NCBI GenBank assembly: GCA_963924555.1
Contig: OZ004584.1
Location: forward strand, 2,913,001 to 2,977,000
Direction of reading: 5' to 3'
Length of the DNA stretch: 64,000 bases
DNA from: Crambe crambe
Taxonomy: Eukaryota > Porifera > Demospongiae > Poecilosclerida > Crambeidae
The translations under genes were made by a program, and so were the position numbers. The notes under the pieces were generated by a model. The model did no database searches and had not been told where the DNA came from. It saw nothing but the letters and a program-made list of their open reading frames with translations. Below, piece by piece: positions 13,979 through 24,011 of this stretch; within the stretch, counting starts at the first letter, position 1, and every line of letters begins with the position of its first letter.

Positions 13979-16900
13979 CTGCAAAGAGAGACGAGTGTGA
14001 TTAAATGCATAATGCGCAACCTGAATAATAATGCTAAGTCTCTGAGTCTTCTTACTCTTCTTACAGACTCTTGCTAGCTATAGAGCACTGTGTTTTGTTG
14101 AGGTCAAAGGTCAAATACAGCTATTATGGGTTGATCACTGAATTTAAGCCATTATTCTATTATAGAGAATATTTCAACCATTTTCTCAGAATCTGTAATA
14201 GCACGTTTTTATGAACTGTAATAGCACACTTATCCATGATGCATGCATGCTTAATAATTACAGTGTAGACAAAGAACAATCACTAACTACTAGCTACAAG
14301 AAAACTACTAGCTAGCTATGCCATGGCCTTCTTCCTTCTTCTGCCCAGAATTTATACAGTCATTCATTGATGGGCTTTGTTAGCCAGAAGCAGTAGAAGA
14401 GCTATGACTTTGGCTATTATGAACAGTATACTAAGCATGTGATAGCATGGTTAGCTGTATTTATAATGCAGGGGGTAATAACACGAGGCAAACACTAGTG
14501 AGCACCCAGTTCCCTATAAGAAATAATAGTTTAAAAGTACCAACTCTATGATACATGCATCATAAAATACATCCAAAAACATGATGTCACACCAAAGATT
14601 AAATGTTTTTGCACTCTAGAACCTCATTCTTCCCATCTCAGTACTTAAAATTATCATAAAAGAGCTGGAAATTACATGCCATCTTCTGCCATTGCTCAGC
14701 AAACACTGGTAGTTCAGTAAGGTCAGCAGAATGGAACACCATTTTTTAGATGTCATGTACTAACGCATTATATCGGCGACCCTTACCCAACCCACACATG
14801 CCAGGAGATAGTTCTATAGAGCTTATGAATATAGCACTAAAACTAGACCTGATCTATGCTACCTCCAGTACCTTGTTGCTTGTACCTTGTTGCTCTCCCC
14901 TAGGCTTTAGTTGGCGTTCTTCATAGCATGAACTATATAGCAATTAGCTAGCTTGCACAGCTTATTCATGTGACGACCTTTACCGAACATTCTGGCTAAC
15001 TGCTCAATATTCTACTTGGTATGCGGTTGGCCCTTGAATAAGTCTAAATAAAACAGACAAGTAGGGATGGCTGTGTGTAAAGTTTTTAAAAGTTCATGAA
15101 CAAGAAAGCCTATACCTCCTATTTTCAATAACCATACCCCCAAGTAGCGATAGAGTAGTTTAAATTAGGAGGGCTGTTTTATTCATTAAATATACTAATC
15201 TTGAAAGTGAAGCTCAACAGAGCAATGATGCTACTAATTGTAGTAAACGAAATAAAATAATAATACTGGACAAAAAAATGGTCCTATGGATGTGGTACAC
15301 ATTGAACTTCTATTTTTTGTGTCACGTGACAGCTAGTTAGCCTCAGATGTCATTACTTTCATTAACAAGTAAGGGTAAAAAACTTTTCGTGAAATGAAAA
15401 AAAAATATAGGGATGAACATTGCTCAAAAAAGTAAGGAAACATGGGTTGGGATGAATTTGGGATCAATCTAAGCCAATAATCTCTACATGTACGTATTAT
15501 CTGAAGCCACCCGATAATTGTTGGCTGGATATACAGAACAAAGATTGATCCCATTTCCCTACCCTTGTTTCCTTACTTTTTTGAGCAATGGTCATCCCTA
15601 CATTTGCATGATATGCTCAGCATATCATGGCATGTGGCAAATCATGCCATGTGCCCTCATACTAAATTGTTGCAAATACGATTAATGATGATATGACTCC
15701 TACAATTTTTGGTACCTTTTTCACGTAAGTCAGGCTCGAAGAAAGTCACCAGGCTTGATACCCATAATGTCTTTTTTGTATTAATTAGTGTGTGCAAGCC
15801 CAATGTGGAGTGGCCTGGCAGTTTATCCAATCCTGGTTAGGTAATCTATGGTTAATTGTGCGTGGATTGAGTAAGTTGGCATCCCAAACAGAGGTATAAA
15901 CTACTCTAAACCATTGAGCATTCCTTTGGTAAAAAGTACACAACTCTTGTTTTGATAAGGGGACAGCATTCCTTCGGTAAAAAGTACACAACTCTTGTGG
16001 AACCTGTGGGACAGCCCTTGTAGAGTATTTGGGAAAGTGCATCCCTTTTTAGAAGGGTTATTTCTATTGTGTCCTCTTCTTGGAGAGGTTCCACTGTATT
16101 TATGCTTGCAGAGGGGGAAGGAATTTAACCAAGCCAGAAAATCAGTCATCAGAGAGTGCGGTAGCACTCTCTAAGTAGGGATGGCAGGTCAAAGTCCATA
16201 GGATTGTATAAACTAAAAACTCTTCTACCCTTACTCTACAGGTTCTCAGAAGGCTACAATGAATCATTAGACCTCCGCAGTAGAGACAACAATGTTCAAA
16301 AATCTAAAATTCATTCTCTAACATACGAAAAAAACAACATCTAAAATTGACTTTTGTTCAGTTTGTTCATAATTATTAATTAAGATCAGCTACAGACTTA
16401 CTGGCTGCAGCTATGACATTGATATTGTTGCGATCTATTCTAGCGCTACTTCCAGGCGTGCCTTTTGCTATTTGTTCCAACTAAAAAGGCTTTATTCCAG
16501 AAAAAAGGCATGATTCCAGCTTTGTACTATATAGCCTATATTCCCTATAATGCACACTGTGCTGCCGACCATTACCTACTTCATATACTACAAGGTGAGT
16601 TGATTTAGAGCAACAGCATAATTAAAAATCTCATAGATAGCTAGAGTATCTTTAGTTACAAGTATACGAGGCTTTATGCATTAGCTAGCTGCTGTCTAAC
16701 ATGCTTAATCATATCTGTGCAGTTCTCCAAGCAGTACATTTTCACTGGAGTCTGCACTACAGACTAGCTAGCTCAACAGTATTGAATGCTTTATAGATTA
16801 TTCAAAAAAAAAACAACCTCATCAGTTATCTGCTCAATATCCACAAACACACATAGCTATAGTGAAGCACACACAGTGTGCGCACAGGGTTAGCACTCAG

Positions 16901-19900
16901 CGCTTTTCATTACAGCACTCTGCAGATGCTCATCCCCCACAAGCAAGACAACCAAATCTCAGCAGCCATTTATATCATTAGTTCAGCTAGTTATTCTGAT
17001 TAGATGGTGTTCTACAATAAAGCTTTTATGCTGCAGTCACTCCTTCCCTTAAGACAACAAAACTTCAACTATAGGCAACAAACAAAAAAATCCATTGCAA
17101 AATACCCTGAAAGTGTTCAATGAATTGTCATAACTACAGCTCAATCAGAGAGTGCGGTAGCACTCTCTAAGTAGGGATGGCAGGTCAAAGTCCATAGGAC
17201 TGTAGCTATAACTAAAAACTCTTCTTTCTCTTCTACCCTTACTCTACAGGTTCTCAGTGAATCATTACACCTACACAGTAGAGACAAGAATGTTCAAAAA
17301 ACTAAAATTCATTCGCTAACATACGAAAAAAACGACATCAAAAATTGACTTTTGTTCAGTTTGTTCATAATAATTAATTAAGATCAGCGTACTGACTTAC
17401 TGGCTGCAGCTATGACATTGAAATTGTTGCGATCTACTCTAGCGCTACTTCCAGGCGTGCCTTTTGCTATTTAAAAAGGCTTAAAAAGGCACGATTCCAG
17501 CTGTGTACTATATAGCCTATACTCCATATAATGCACACTCTGTGCTGCCGACCATTACCTACTTCATCTAGGCGGGTGAGTTGATTTAATAGAGCAACAG
17601 CAGATAGCTGGAATATCTTTAGTTACAAGTCTACGACGGCTTTATGCATTAGCTAGCTGCTTCAGTCTTACCTGCATACTATCCCTACTTATGGCTATCC
17701 CTACTTCACTTTTTATTTAGAAGAAATTTTTTGCACTCATAATAATAGAAATGACTATAACTAGAGATGCTCGTATAACATTAGTTGGGCGAGCAAGCAG
17801 CCAGTGGTCATTTCAATGTGCTCCTCCCTCACTTATGATTATATAGCCCCAACAGTGACTTTCGATATCTAGCTATTCAGGTTGTTAACTGACTTGGTGC
17901 ATTCCCAGTTAGCATTAGAGTGTCTTCTCTGAACCCAGGCTACCACTCCTGTTCAGACTCAGTAGCTAGTCTCTCAAATAATGAGCCCTCATATGCTCTA
18001 ATCTGGCAGCTCTGTGTTCTGCTGACTCTGCTCTCCTTCTGGCTCTCATTTGCTCTGCTCTTTCAGCATTATCTTCTGCTGACTCTGTACATTCCCTCCT
18101 CCTGGCTCTATCTGTCACATTTCTTTGCTAGTCTTGTTTTTCTCTGTTCCTTTGACTCTGTTCTCCTTCTAGCTCTGTCTCTTTCATTTCTTTCATGAGG
18201 TCTCGCTCTTCTTTGCTGGTCAGTTTCTAGAGGGTGTTCTGGGGCCCTCCTTCGCTTGTTTTCTGGTTCTCTGGGTTCCATAATACTCGCTACAATATAG
18301 TGTTTTAACTTCAAGCTTAATGAAAATGATTGCTTATTATGACGTTGCTTAGTAGCTATTTCATGCGCATGCGTAAGCGCATGCGCATTTTGAGTGACGT
18401 ACGTGTAACATATAAATATCCCAATTTTCCATTTTGACCAATTAGTGTGGGGCTTCGCTCGCCAATTACACATAATGTATGTAGTCTAATATGTGACCAG
18501 ACCATAATGTACGTATATAGTCTAATATGTGACCAGACATGCAAGGCTCCTACTAGAGCTACATACATACTTAATGCACACATGTAATAAGTCATCCTTG
18601 GCCAATTTTCAGCCTTAAATAATGAGCTATGGATATCTGTAAAGTGGTAGCTTTAGCTAGTGTTGGAGGTATCACACATAAAACACGACTATAATCAAGA
18701 CAGTTAATGCAACATGCATACATACCCCTTCAGGTACATGTGGTACCAATGTATGGTGATCTCTTATGAATAGGTCCAATGAAGGTGGCTAATAATAGTG
18801 CATGCAACTGTAGACACTCAGAGCTATGGCTATAGCTATAATAATTAAGCTAACTTGAACTCTGTAATGAGGTAGATCTCTTGCCATTATGAAATGAAAT
18901 AAGTCTTTCCCAACGATGCAGCTACTGTATACTTTGAATTCTTAACAATACTGTCTGCCTCATCAAGTTTATGTCAGCTAGCTACCAATTGCAATAGCTA
19001 GGCAACCTTGACTATAGGCTTATATAAGGACTAGGTTATAATAAGTGGATTATAGGACTGGGCTTGCTTTGTTACAATCTTGGCTATAAGGAGTTGAACA
19101 TAAACATGCTGGAGCCTATCAATTCCTAGCTGACTCACTGTCAAATGACCTTTATAGGACAGACATAAATTTTTGTAGGAATTCTATATTGAGCCACTAG
19201 GTGGTTATATATTTATTTATATCGTACATGCATTCTTCCAGTTCTGTCCTTTGTGGTAAGGTAACACCATCATTTAAAGCTTTGCTCGTGCTACAATGCT
19301 TTGCATTTCCCTAGTAGTAATTAATGTTTAGCTACATGCCATACTAACCAGTTAAGTGGAACACTGACAAGAATCCCAGTCCAAATCTTCCCACTTTCAG
19401 AGCATCCTTTTCCTTTGAGCTCCTGTTGATCTTTGCAAGTGAAGTCCAATCCTCTTTCTTGAAGAGAGCATCATTCCAGGAATAGAGAGCAGGCCCTTGA
19501 TAATCACCAAAGTTCTTAAACATCGTAGACTTTTGACCATGCTCTCTTGAATCTGTGAGAAAACGGACCTCAGATGCACCAGCATCATCAGCATTTTGAA
19601 TGAGTTCCTGTCAATATTTAAAGAACTGGTACATATAGGTGTTTACATATTCTTGTGAATGTAATATCTGGAATGGCTATACAGCTAATACTAAAGTATA
19701 CTCACTTGAATGAGTAAGGATTTAAAAGACACAGTGTGTACATACATAGCAGTATACTATCCAATGGATTGGACTATAGCCATGCTTTACAAAATTTATA
19801 TTATCATTTAAGATATTGGCCAGAAATGTATGGTGTATGCTTGACAAAGTTCCTGTCTATACCTATGTAAATGCATGTATCATCTATCTAACTTACCACC

Positions 19901-20201
19901 TACTAGGTCTTCCAACCATAATCATATAGGCTATACAGGATAATCTGGAAGAGCAATTAATTTGGAAGTGATTTCCCTAAGCCTGGTGTGTCACGACATA
20001 TGCTAGGACAACTGCAGTGAGCTGATTATTAAACAGTCTTGTTCCACCTTACTGTACCACACCCCCAGACTATACCCACATGTGTACCTTCAAGATCTGT
20101 CCACCATCTGGATATTCTTGAAGAATTCCAGCTATTTCCTCAGTGAGTGGTGGTGCTTGAGCACCCACTCCATCTTCACTGTCAGAATCAGAAGAATCCA
20201 T
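486..20201 (-). CDS. Sacsin-like giant HATPase/HEPN protein, copy A
   Basis: Spliced gene, complement of exons 20088-20201, 19349-19607 and 486-13978. The coding length is 13866 nt, an exact multiple of three (4621 aa). Sacsins are very large co-chaperones built from repeated Hsp90-like ATPase modules. Three modules are visible, each opening with a variant of 'ELIQNADDA': residue 39 (exon 2), about 1414 and about 2420. Each is followed by a glycine-rich lid motif (GRFGLGF, GRFGVGF, GKFGIGF). From about 4433 the motif '[13 protein letters not shown]' begins a HEPN domain. A Ser/Glu-rich low-complexity stretch lies at about 3998-4071. Human sacsin also has an N-terminal ubiquitin-like domain and a DnaJ domain; I find neither. 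The start is chosen because exon 1 opens with ATG, splices in phase and is identical in layout in copy B. There is no stop or frameshift across 13.5 kb, so the gene looks functional. Confidence 0.93.
1327..1460 (-). repeat. In-frame duplicated segment, gene A
   Basis: About 63 bp coding for 'GNSQVHASTTQST..SVQSM' occurs twice in tandem in copy A and once in copy B (near 26530-26590). It lies in the low-complexity linker just before the HEPN domain. Confidence 0.8.
2190..2370 (-). repeat. 24-bp coding minisatellite, gene A
   Basis: About seven imperfect units encoding a DEEGSSSA octapeptide form an acidic, serine-rich track at about residues 3998-4071. Copy B has only one degenerate unit at the matching place (27190-27260), so the array grew, or shrank, after the duplication. 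The frame is kept throughout. Confidence 0.88.
15408..15601. mobile_element. Fold-back MITE in intron 2 of gene A
   Basis: The two ends are inverted copies over roughly 65 bp. Both begin 'tagggatgaNcattgctca' and run through 'aagtaaggaaaca' to 'gggatcaatct'. There is no coding capacity. A longer relative is at 40292-40518 and a single arm at 41553-41599. Homology with the relative continues beyond the arms ('gtgaaatgaaaaaa'). Confidence 0.8.
15602..16150. repeat. Dispersed repeat, minus orientation relative to gene B's copy
   Basis: The reverse complement matches 39075-39311 plus 41305-41552 in intron 2 of gene B; shared pieces include 'ttttctggcttggttaaatt' and 'atgatatgctNagcatatca'. The copy here is unbroken. 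The gene B copy is split by a transposon insertion. The opposite orientation in the two paralogous introns means insertion or inversion after the duplication. Confidence 0.75.
16151..16693. repeat. Hairpin-headed 540-bp repeat, copy 1
   Basis: Begins with a hairpin at 16151-16172 (stem AGAGAGTGC / GCACTCTCT, loop GGTA), followed by 'aagtagggatggca'. The whole block recurs at 17147-17661 with scattered changes and small indels. All three hairpins in the window are preceded by TC. Confidence 0.85.
17147..17661. repeat. Hairpin-headed repeat, copy 2
   Basis: Direct copy of 16151-16693, starting about 1 kb downstream of copy 1. The hairpin at 17147-17168 is identical to copy 1. Both copies end near the shared 'tttatgcattagctagctgct'. 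No coding potential was seen. Confidence 0.85.
17776..18475 (-). pseudogene. Decayed Helitron-like / helicase-type ORF fragment
   Basis: From an ATG at 18281 the minus strand reads MEPREPENKRRRAPEHPLET and then an Arg/Glu-rich run ('RRARPHERNERDRARRRTES'). A frameshift near 18108 breaks it, and similar Arg-rich codons resume in another frame to about 17940. From memory, Arg-rich starts like this head Helitron/PIF1-type helicase ORFs in sponge and cnidarian genomes, so the assignment is tentative. Both edges carry inverted 'TTGG(G)CGAGCNAAGC'-like sequence, as does the shorter relative at 39411-39780. No helicase motif is left. Confidence 0.45.
19349..19607 (-). CDS. Exon 2 of sacsin-like gene A (first ATPase core)
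   Basis: 259 nt between a CAG acceptor and a G|GTTAGT donor, leaving phase 1. It reads [17 protein letters not shown] at its start and [16 protein letters not shown] near its end. These are the Mg/ATP-binding Asn/Asp motif and the glycine lid of an Hsp90-type ATPase. The first base of the next codon is completed by exon 3 at 13978 to give Asp, continuing into [17 protein letters not shown]. Confidence 0.9.
19608..20087 (-). other. Intron 1 of gene A (empty site of LTR element)
   Basis: 480 bp and alignable with the two sides of gene B's intron 1. The single ATGG at 19673-19676 is the unoccupied target that is duplicated around the LTR element in gene B. Confidence 0.85.
20088..20201 (-). CDS. 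Exon 1 of sacsin-like gene A
   Basis: Encodes 38 residues from the ATG: an acidic serine/aspartate start, then a segment ending in 'PDGGQILK' that runs into the first ATPase module. The donor is AAG|GTACAC and the phase is 0. The exon has the same length as its counterpart in gene B. Confidence 0.88.
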
Positions 20202-20620
20202 GGCAGAATATAAACTGAATGTAGCTAGAGTTTAATAGTCGGTGATCAGTAGATCGGAGAGAGCAGCTGGTATTTAATAGGGGTGTGCCAATAGCCAGCC
20301 GGTACTAGTCCGCCAAGAAAAATCTACGTCAGATCAGATTATGTCAGACCTACTTCTTCGAGCTGTCACCGTGTGTGAGGGTGATTCCCCTTAAACAGAT
20401 GCGCATGCGTACATTATTGCTGAATCAGCAAGCATACTGTGTCGTTGCACCATAGATACTATACTGTGCAGTATAATTATAGTATCTACAAGAGGTACTA
20501 ATTATATTGGAATGTCCACTTGAGAGAATTGCATTTCATTAGCAGATTATAATTTATCAAGTTTATTTGTTTGTTTTTTAGATAGTTTTTATTTTATTTT
20601 ATGCTTATGTTTGCTTGGTA
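20202..20620 (-). promoter_or_regulatory. Promoter region of sacsin-like gene A, with conserved motif block
   Basis: A block at about 20369-20446 is nearly identical to 48202-48291 upstream of gene B. It holds an NRF1-like TGCGCATGCGT (20400-20410) and a 13-bp palindrome TGCTGAATCAGCA (20418-20430) that resembles a Maf recognition element. From about 20489 to 20620 the sequence matches intron 1 of the gene that neighbours copy B (49215-49355), but that gene's first exon is missing here. Confidence 0.6.
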
Positions 20621-20876
20621 TTGTTCCCCTCTTGTTTTGGGATGCTTGAATTTCTTGCACATGGCTACAAAGAAACAGATTCATAGCAGACTGATTGATT
20701 GCCTTAAAATTACTAGACTTTAATTCATCAGCTAAACCTTCATCTTGTATATTCTAGCTATGACCTTACCATTTTTTGTGCAAGATAACAAGTGTCATCA
20801 GAGGTGTGTACACTTCTAGTGGCAGATAAATTACTAGTGTAGCTGAACTGCAATTAACTAGTTAGTAACCCGTAGA

Positions 20877-21335
20877 CGTTTATCTTTGATATGCACTTCT
20901 ATAATCTCGCATGTACCACATGTACAAGACTACCACTCTTCTTGGTCAAGTTTAAGGTGAAAGGTCAGTCCAGTAGTCCAGTCCAGTGAATTCAGACACC
21001 CTAGAAGTTGGAGCCACTGGACTCACTGGGGACACAACTCGTTTCCCACAGCTAGTGCTTTGATGTAAACTTCTATAGTCTCACATGTACCAGGGTCTGA
21101 CTTCTAGTGTGTGTTAAACAATATTTTTTATGAAATTCACTATCTATGTTAGTTCTTATAGCCTTGTAGTGAGATAAGACATATTCAATTTGCTCATAGG
21201 CATTAACTATATCTAAATAATTATACTAAAATAATTACTGTGGCAATATGTATCAAGTTTAAGGTGAAAGGTCAGTCCAGTGGTCCATTCCAGTAATCCA
21301 ATCCAGTAGTCCAGTCAGACACCCCAACTTCTAAC
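20877..21335. repeat. Local duplicated segment upstream of the SH2-kelch gene
   Basis: Two related stretches share 'tcaagtttaaggtgaaaggt' (near 20945 and 21255) and 'cttctatantctcNcatgtacca'. They look like an old tandem duplication of about 300 bp. No gene is seen between 20620 and 21685. Confidence 0.6.
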
Positions 21336-21685
21336 CTTCCTCGTTTGAGAGAGCAAAGGAATTTTGTCCTGTTTCTGATTCTTCATCACTAGCTACCTAC
21401 TTTCTTCCGAAGGTATTTTGTACTATTGAATGTCACATGTCCAGTCACCTGACCAAGTGAGATGATCTAATTTTAAGCTATATGAATTTATGCTATTAAG
21501 TTATTCATGAAATTGTGGGGAATCACTATAGTCACATGTAATGAGAAACATTGCACTGACCTAATTTTAATCATCTTTTGTTCTGTTATGTGTTGTCAGG
21601 TCAATACCACATAAAGAGATAGTAAATATCATTATTTTACTGTTATAAGGAACAGCAGCTTATGTGTGTCATACTATTCATTGTA

Positions 21686-23576
21686 ATGGCATCTAATGAC
21701 TATGTTAAAGCCTGTCCTGTGGACTCTGATAAAGATTGGTACCATGGAGAGCTCACTAGAGATCAAGCTGAAGAGGCACTGAGAGCCAGTGGCTCCAACT
21801 GTTTCCTCATTCGAGAAAGCAAAGGGAGTCTTGTCTTATCTACAATACTACAGGGACAAATCTACCACTATGTGATTAAACGAGGACCTGGCCGGTACAG
21901 TCTGTCATCATCAGTGAAGAACTTCAGTGATCTGAATGAGTTGGTTTCTTACTACCACAACAATGCTATCGTTACTGAGAGTGGTGAAGCACTAACATTA
22001 GGAGCAGTTTGCAGAAAGGCAGGTCATAATTCAGGTAAGGTCCATGGATGTTTAATACTATCAGCAAAAATAAAAGTAAGGACCAAACATTTCACCATCA
22101 ATCGGAGTCCTGAGGGATACTGCCTGCAAGGAAGAAACACTATCTTCAAGACTATTCCTGAAATGATCACACACTATCAAACATTTCCTGTTGATGGGAC
22201 ACAGTTACTAGGAACTCCATGTAACCGACTAACACCAAGTATGTAGCTATTAGCTATAGCTATAATATTTTTAGTTAGCAAGAATGACTCTATAATTATA
22301 ATCCTTCCACAGATTTGGCAAGAAATGAGTCAAAAAATGATAAAAAGGTAATTGGCTATCACCTTAGCTAGTTAAATAACTATCTATAGCTAGAGTGATA
22401 GCTGACTGCATGTTTGCTGTACCATCATACATTTTTGACTCATCTCCAGGAGAGTCATAAGAAAGTGATCTTCACCATGCATGCATGCATGCATCCTAGC
22501 TCATGAGAAAAAGTAGCTAGCTAGATAGTTTGTTTTTCGTTTGTTTGTTTTTGTTTGTTTGTTTGTTTGTTTGTTTATGTTTTTAAATTCCTGTTAGGAA
22601 GTACATGATCAGTTTCAAGTGGTCTGGAGGAAATGTGCTGATCTACCAGTTGCCAAGTCTGCCCCTTCAGTGGTGAGGATAGAAGACTCTGTGTATGTCA
22701 GTGAAGGATTTACTGAATTTGGCAATAGTTATGACATCATGAAGTACAGTTTGAGTCAAGATGCATGGATGCCTCTCCCTTCCTGTCCGACACACCAGCA
22801 TGGTCTTGCTACATTGAATAAAGAACTGATAGTCATAGGAGGAATAAAAGATTCATCACATAGAGGCACCAATGAAGTCTATACATTCAGAGGCAACGAC
22901 TGGGTGGAAGACCTCCCACCAATGCCCACACCTCGTTCCCTTCTCTCCACAGCATCTCATGAAGACAGATTAGTCATTGCAGCTGGAGGTGTGAAAGAAG
23001 CTAAGAGTAATGGAGAATTTGTGCAAACTGAAGCTGTTGAAATAATCAAAGATAGACAGTGGTACACAACAAGGAGACTGCCATATCCAATATCCTCATT
23101 CTCCATCTGCATAGTTGATGATACATGCTATGCACTGGGAGGCTATGCAGTATCATATTCCACTCTTTCCACACTCCTAGATCACGCTGAACCTTGCAGA
23201 TATTCCGTACTCCAATCCCCAGGTCCCTGTGACATGGAAAATACTTGAAGATAAGCATCCTCTTGTCCATTCTGCAATCGTGGATATTGATGGTGAACTC
23301 ACTTCCATTGGAGGGACTGATATGAAGAATTTGGGAACTAAAATCATAAGCACATACGACTTCCAGTCCAATTCATGGGTGGAGTGCAAAGGTGCAGAAC
23401 TTCCACTAGCCATCTACAACACTGGTGTGGTGAAACTAGCAGACGATGAAGTAATGGTGGTTGGAGGGGGATACAAGAAGCAAGCATTCTCCACTAAAGT
23501 ATACATTGGATATTTTTCAAGCATACAGACTATACTTCGATCTAATAGCTATGGTTATAGTACCCTGATAGTGTAG
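21686..23576 (+). CDS. SH2-SH2-kelch fusion protein
   Basis: Exons 21686-22238, 22313-22347, 22598-23149 and 23223-23576; all junctions keep frame. The SH2 domain begins at DWYHGELTRDQAEEAL (residue 17) and has FLIRES with the phosphotyrosine-binding Arg at residue 43. A second, shortened SH2 half follows (about 130-185), lacking an FLIRES strand. Exons 3 and 4 encode kelch-type blades, each with an Ile/Leu-Gly-Gly strand end and a following Trp (WRKCADLP, VIGGIKD, WVEDLPPMP, ALGGYA, TWKILED, VVGGGYKK). SH2 domains bind phosphotyrosine; kelch propellers bind protein partners, so an adaptor role is inferred. The ATG at 21686 is preferred over 21662 because the related fragment at 23859 starts at the same place. 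The last intron (73 bp) is my inference; without it a frameshift would be needed. Confidence 0.75.
22476..22580. repeat. Microsatellites in intron of SH2-kelch gene
   Basis: An ATGC tetranucleotide run (about 22476-22494) and a GTTT run (about 22529-22580) sit in the 250-bp intron just before the kelch exon. Confidence 0.9.
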
Positions 23577-23727
23577 TGATGGCTGTTATCTAGCTAGCTA
23601 TCCCATAACGATTTCCTGTTGCATTAAGTACCATAAACATTGGCAGGGGGGGGAATAATAATAAATTGTTACTTTTCACAAGTTATAGTCGTCACACTAT
23701 CACATCAGTGTGATTAGCTATGCACCA

Positions 23728-23826
23728 CCAGCCCCCCCCCTTTTGTTTTGGTGTTTCTGCCCCCACCAGCCCCCCCCCCCCCCCCCCCCCCCCCCCCCCA
23801 CTTTTGTTTTGGTGTTTCTGCCCCTG
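23728..23826 (+). repeat. Duplicated poly-C tract
   Basis: A 'caccagC(n)' plus 'ttttgttttggtgtttctgcccc' unit occurs twice in a row. The second copy carries a run of 30 C (23770-23799). Tracts like this can form G-quadruplex or i-motif DNA and are also where assemblies go wrong. Confidence 0.9.
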
Positions 23827-23858
23827 ATAAAGTTGTGAACATTCACTACCTAGCTACA

Positions 23859-24011
23859 ATGGCAGTAGCCTCGTACTGTGTTGAAACCTGTTATGAAGAG
23901 TCTGATAAAGATTGGTACCACGGAGAGCTCACTAGAAATCAAGCTGAAGAGGCACTGAGAACCAGACAGTATATACATCTTCCAGAGTTTCACACCCCAA
24001 TTGCCCCTTAA
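23859..24011 (+). pseudogene. Truncated SH2-domain gene copy
   Basis: The ATG at 23859 opens MAVASYCVETC and then DKDWYHGELTRNQAEEALR, nearly the same as the start of the SH2-kelch gene. After 'ALRTR' the homology stops before the FLIRES strand and an unrelated tail runs to TAA at 24009-24011. The phosphotyrosine pocket is missing. It could instead be a first exon if a donor ('ACA|GTATAT') is used, but no matching second exon was found. Best read as a broken partial duplicate. Confidence 0.65.

Larger units (their letters stand above)
13979..19348 (-). other. Intron 2 of sacsin-like gene A
   Basis: 5.4 kb. The ends match gene B's intron 2 in direct orientation: 13979-14110 with 38888-39000, and about 18750-18930 with 41610-41775. 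The interior is a patchwork of repeats listed separately. No protein exon was found in it apart from a decayed mobile-element reading frame. Confidence 0.75.

Noticed and set aside
16400..16480. Possible tRNA-like or small RNA gene in the duplicated repeat
   Set aside because: No A-box/B-box pair or cloverleaf could be made by eye; conservation is explained by the 540-bp duplication.
17920..18198. Plus-strand 92-codon open frame rich in Ser/Leu
   Set aside because: It is the antisense of the Arg/Glu-rich Helitron-like fragment; the composition is explained by the minus-strand codons.
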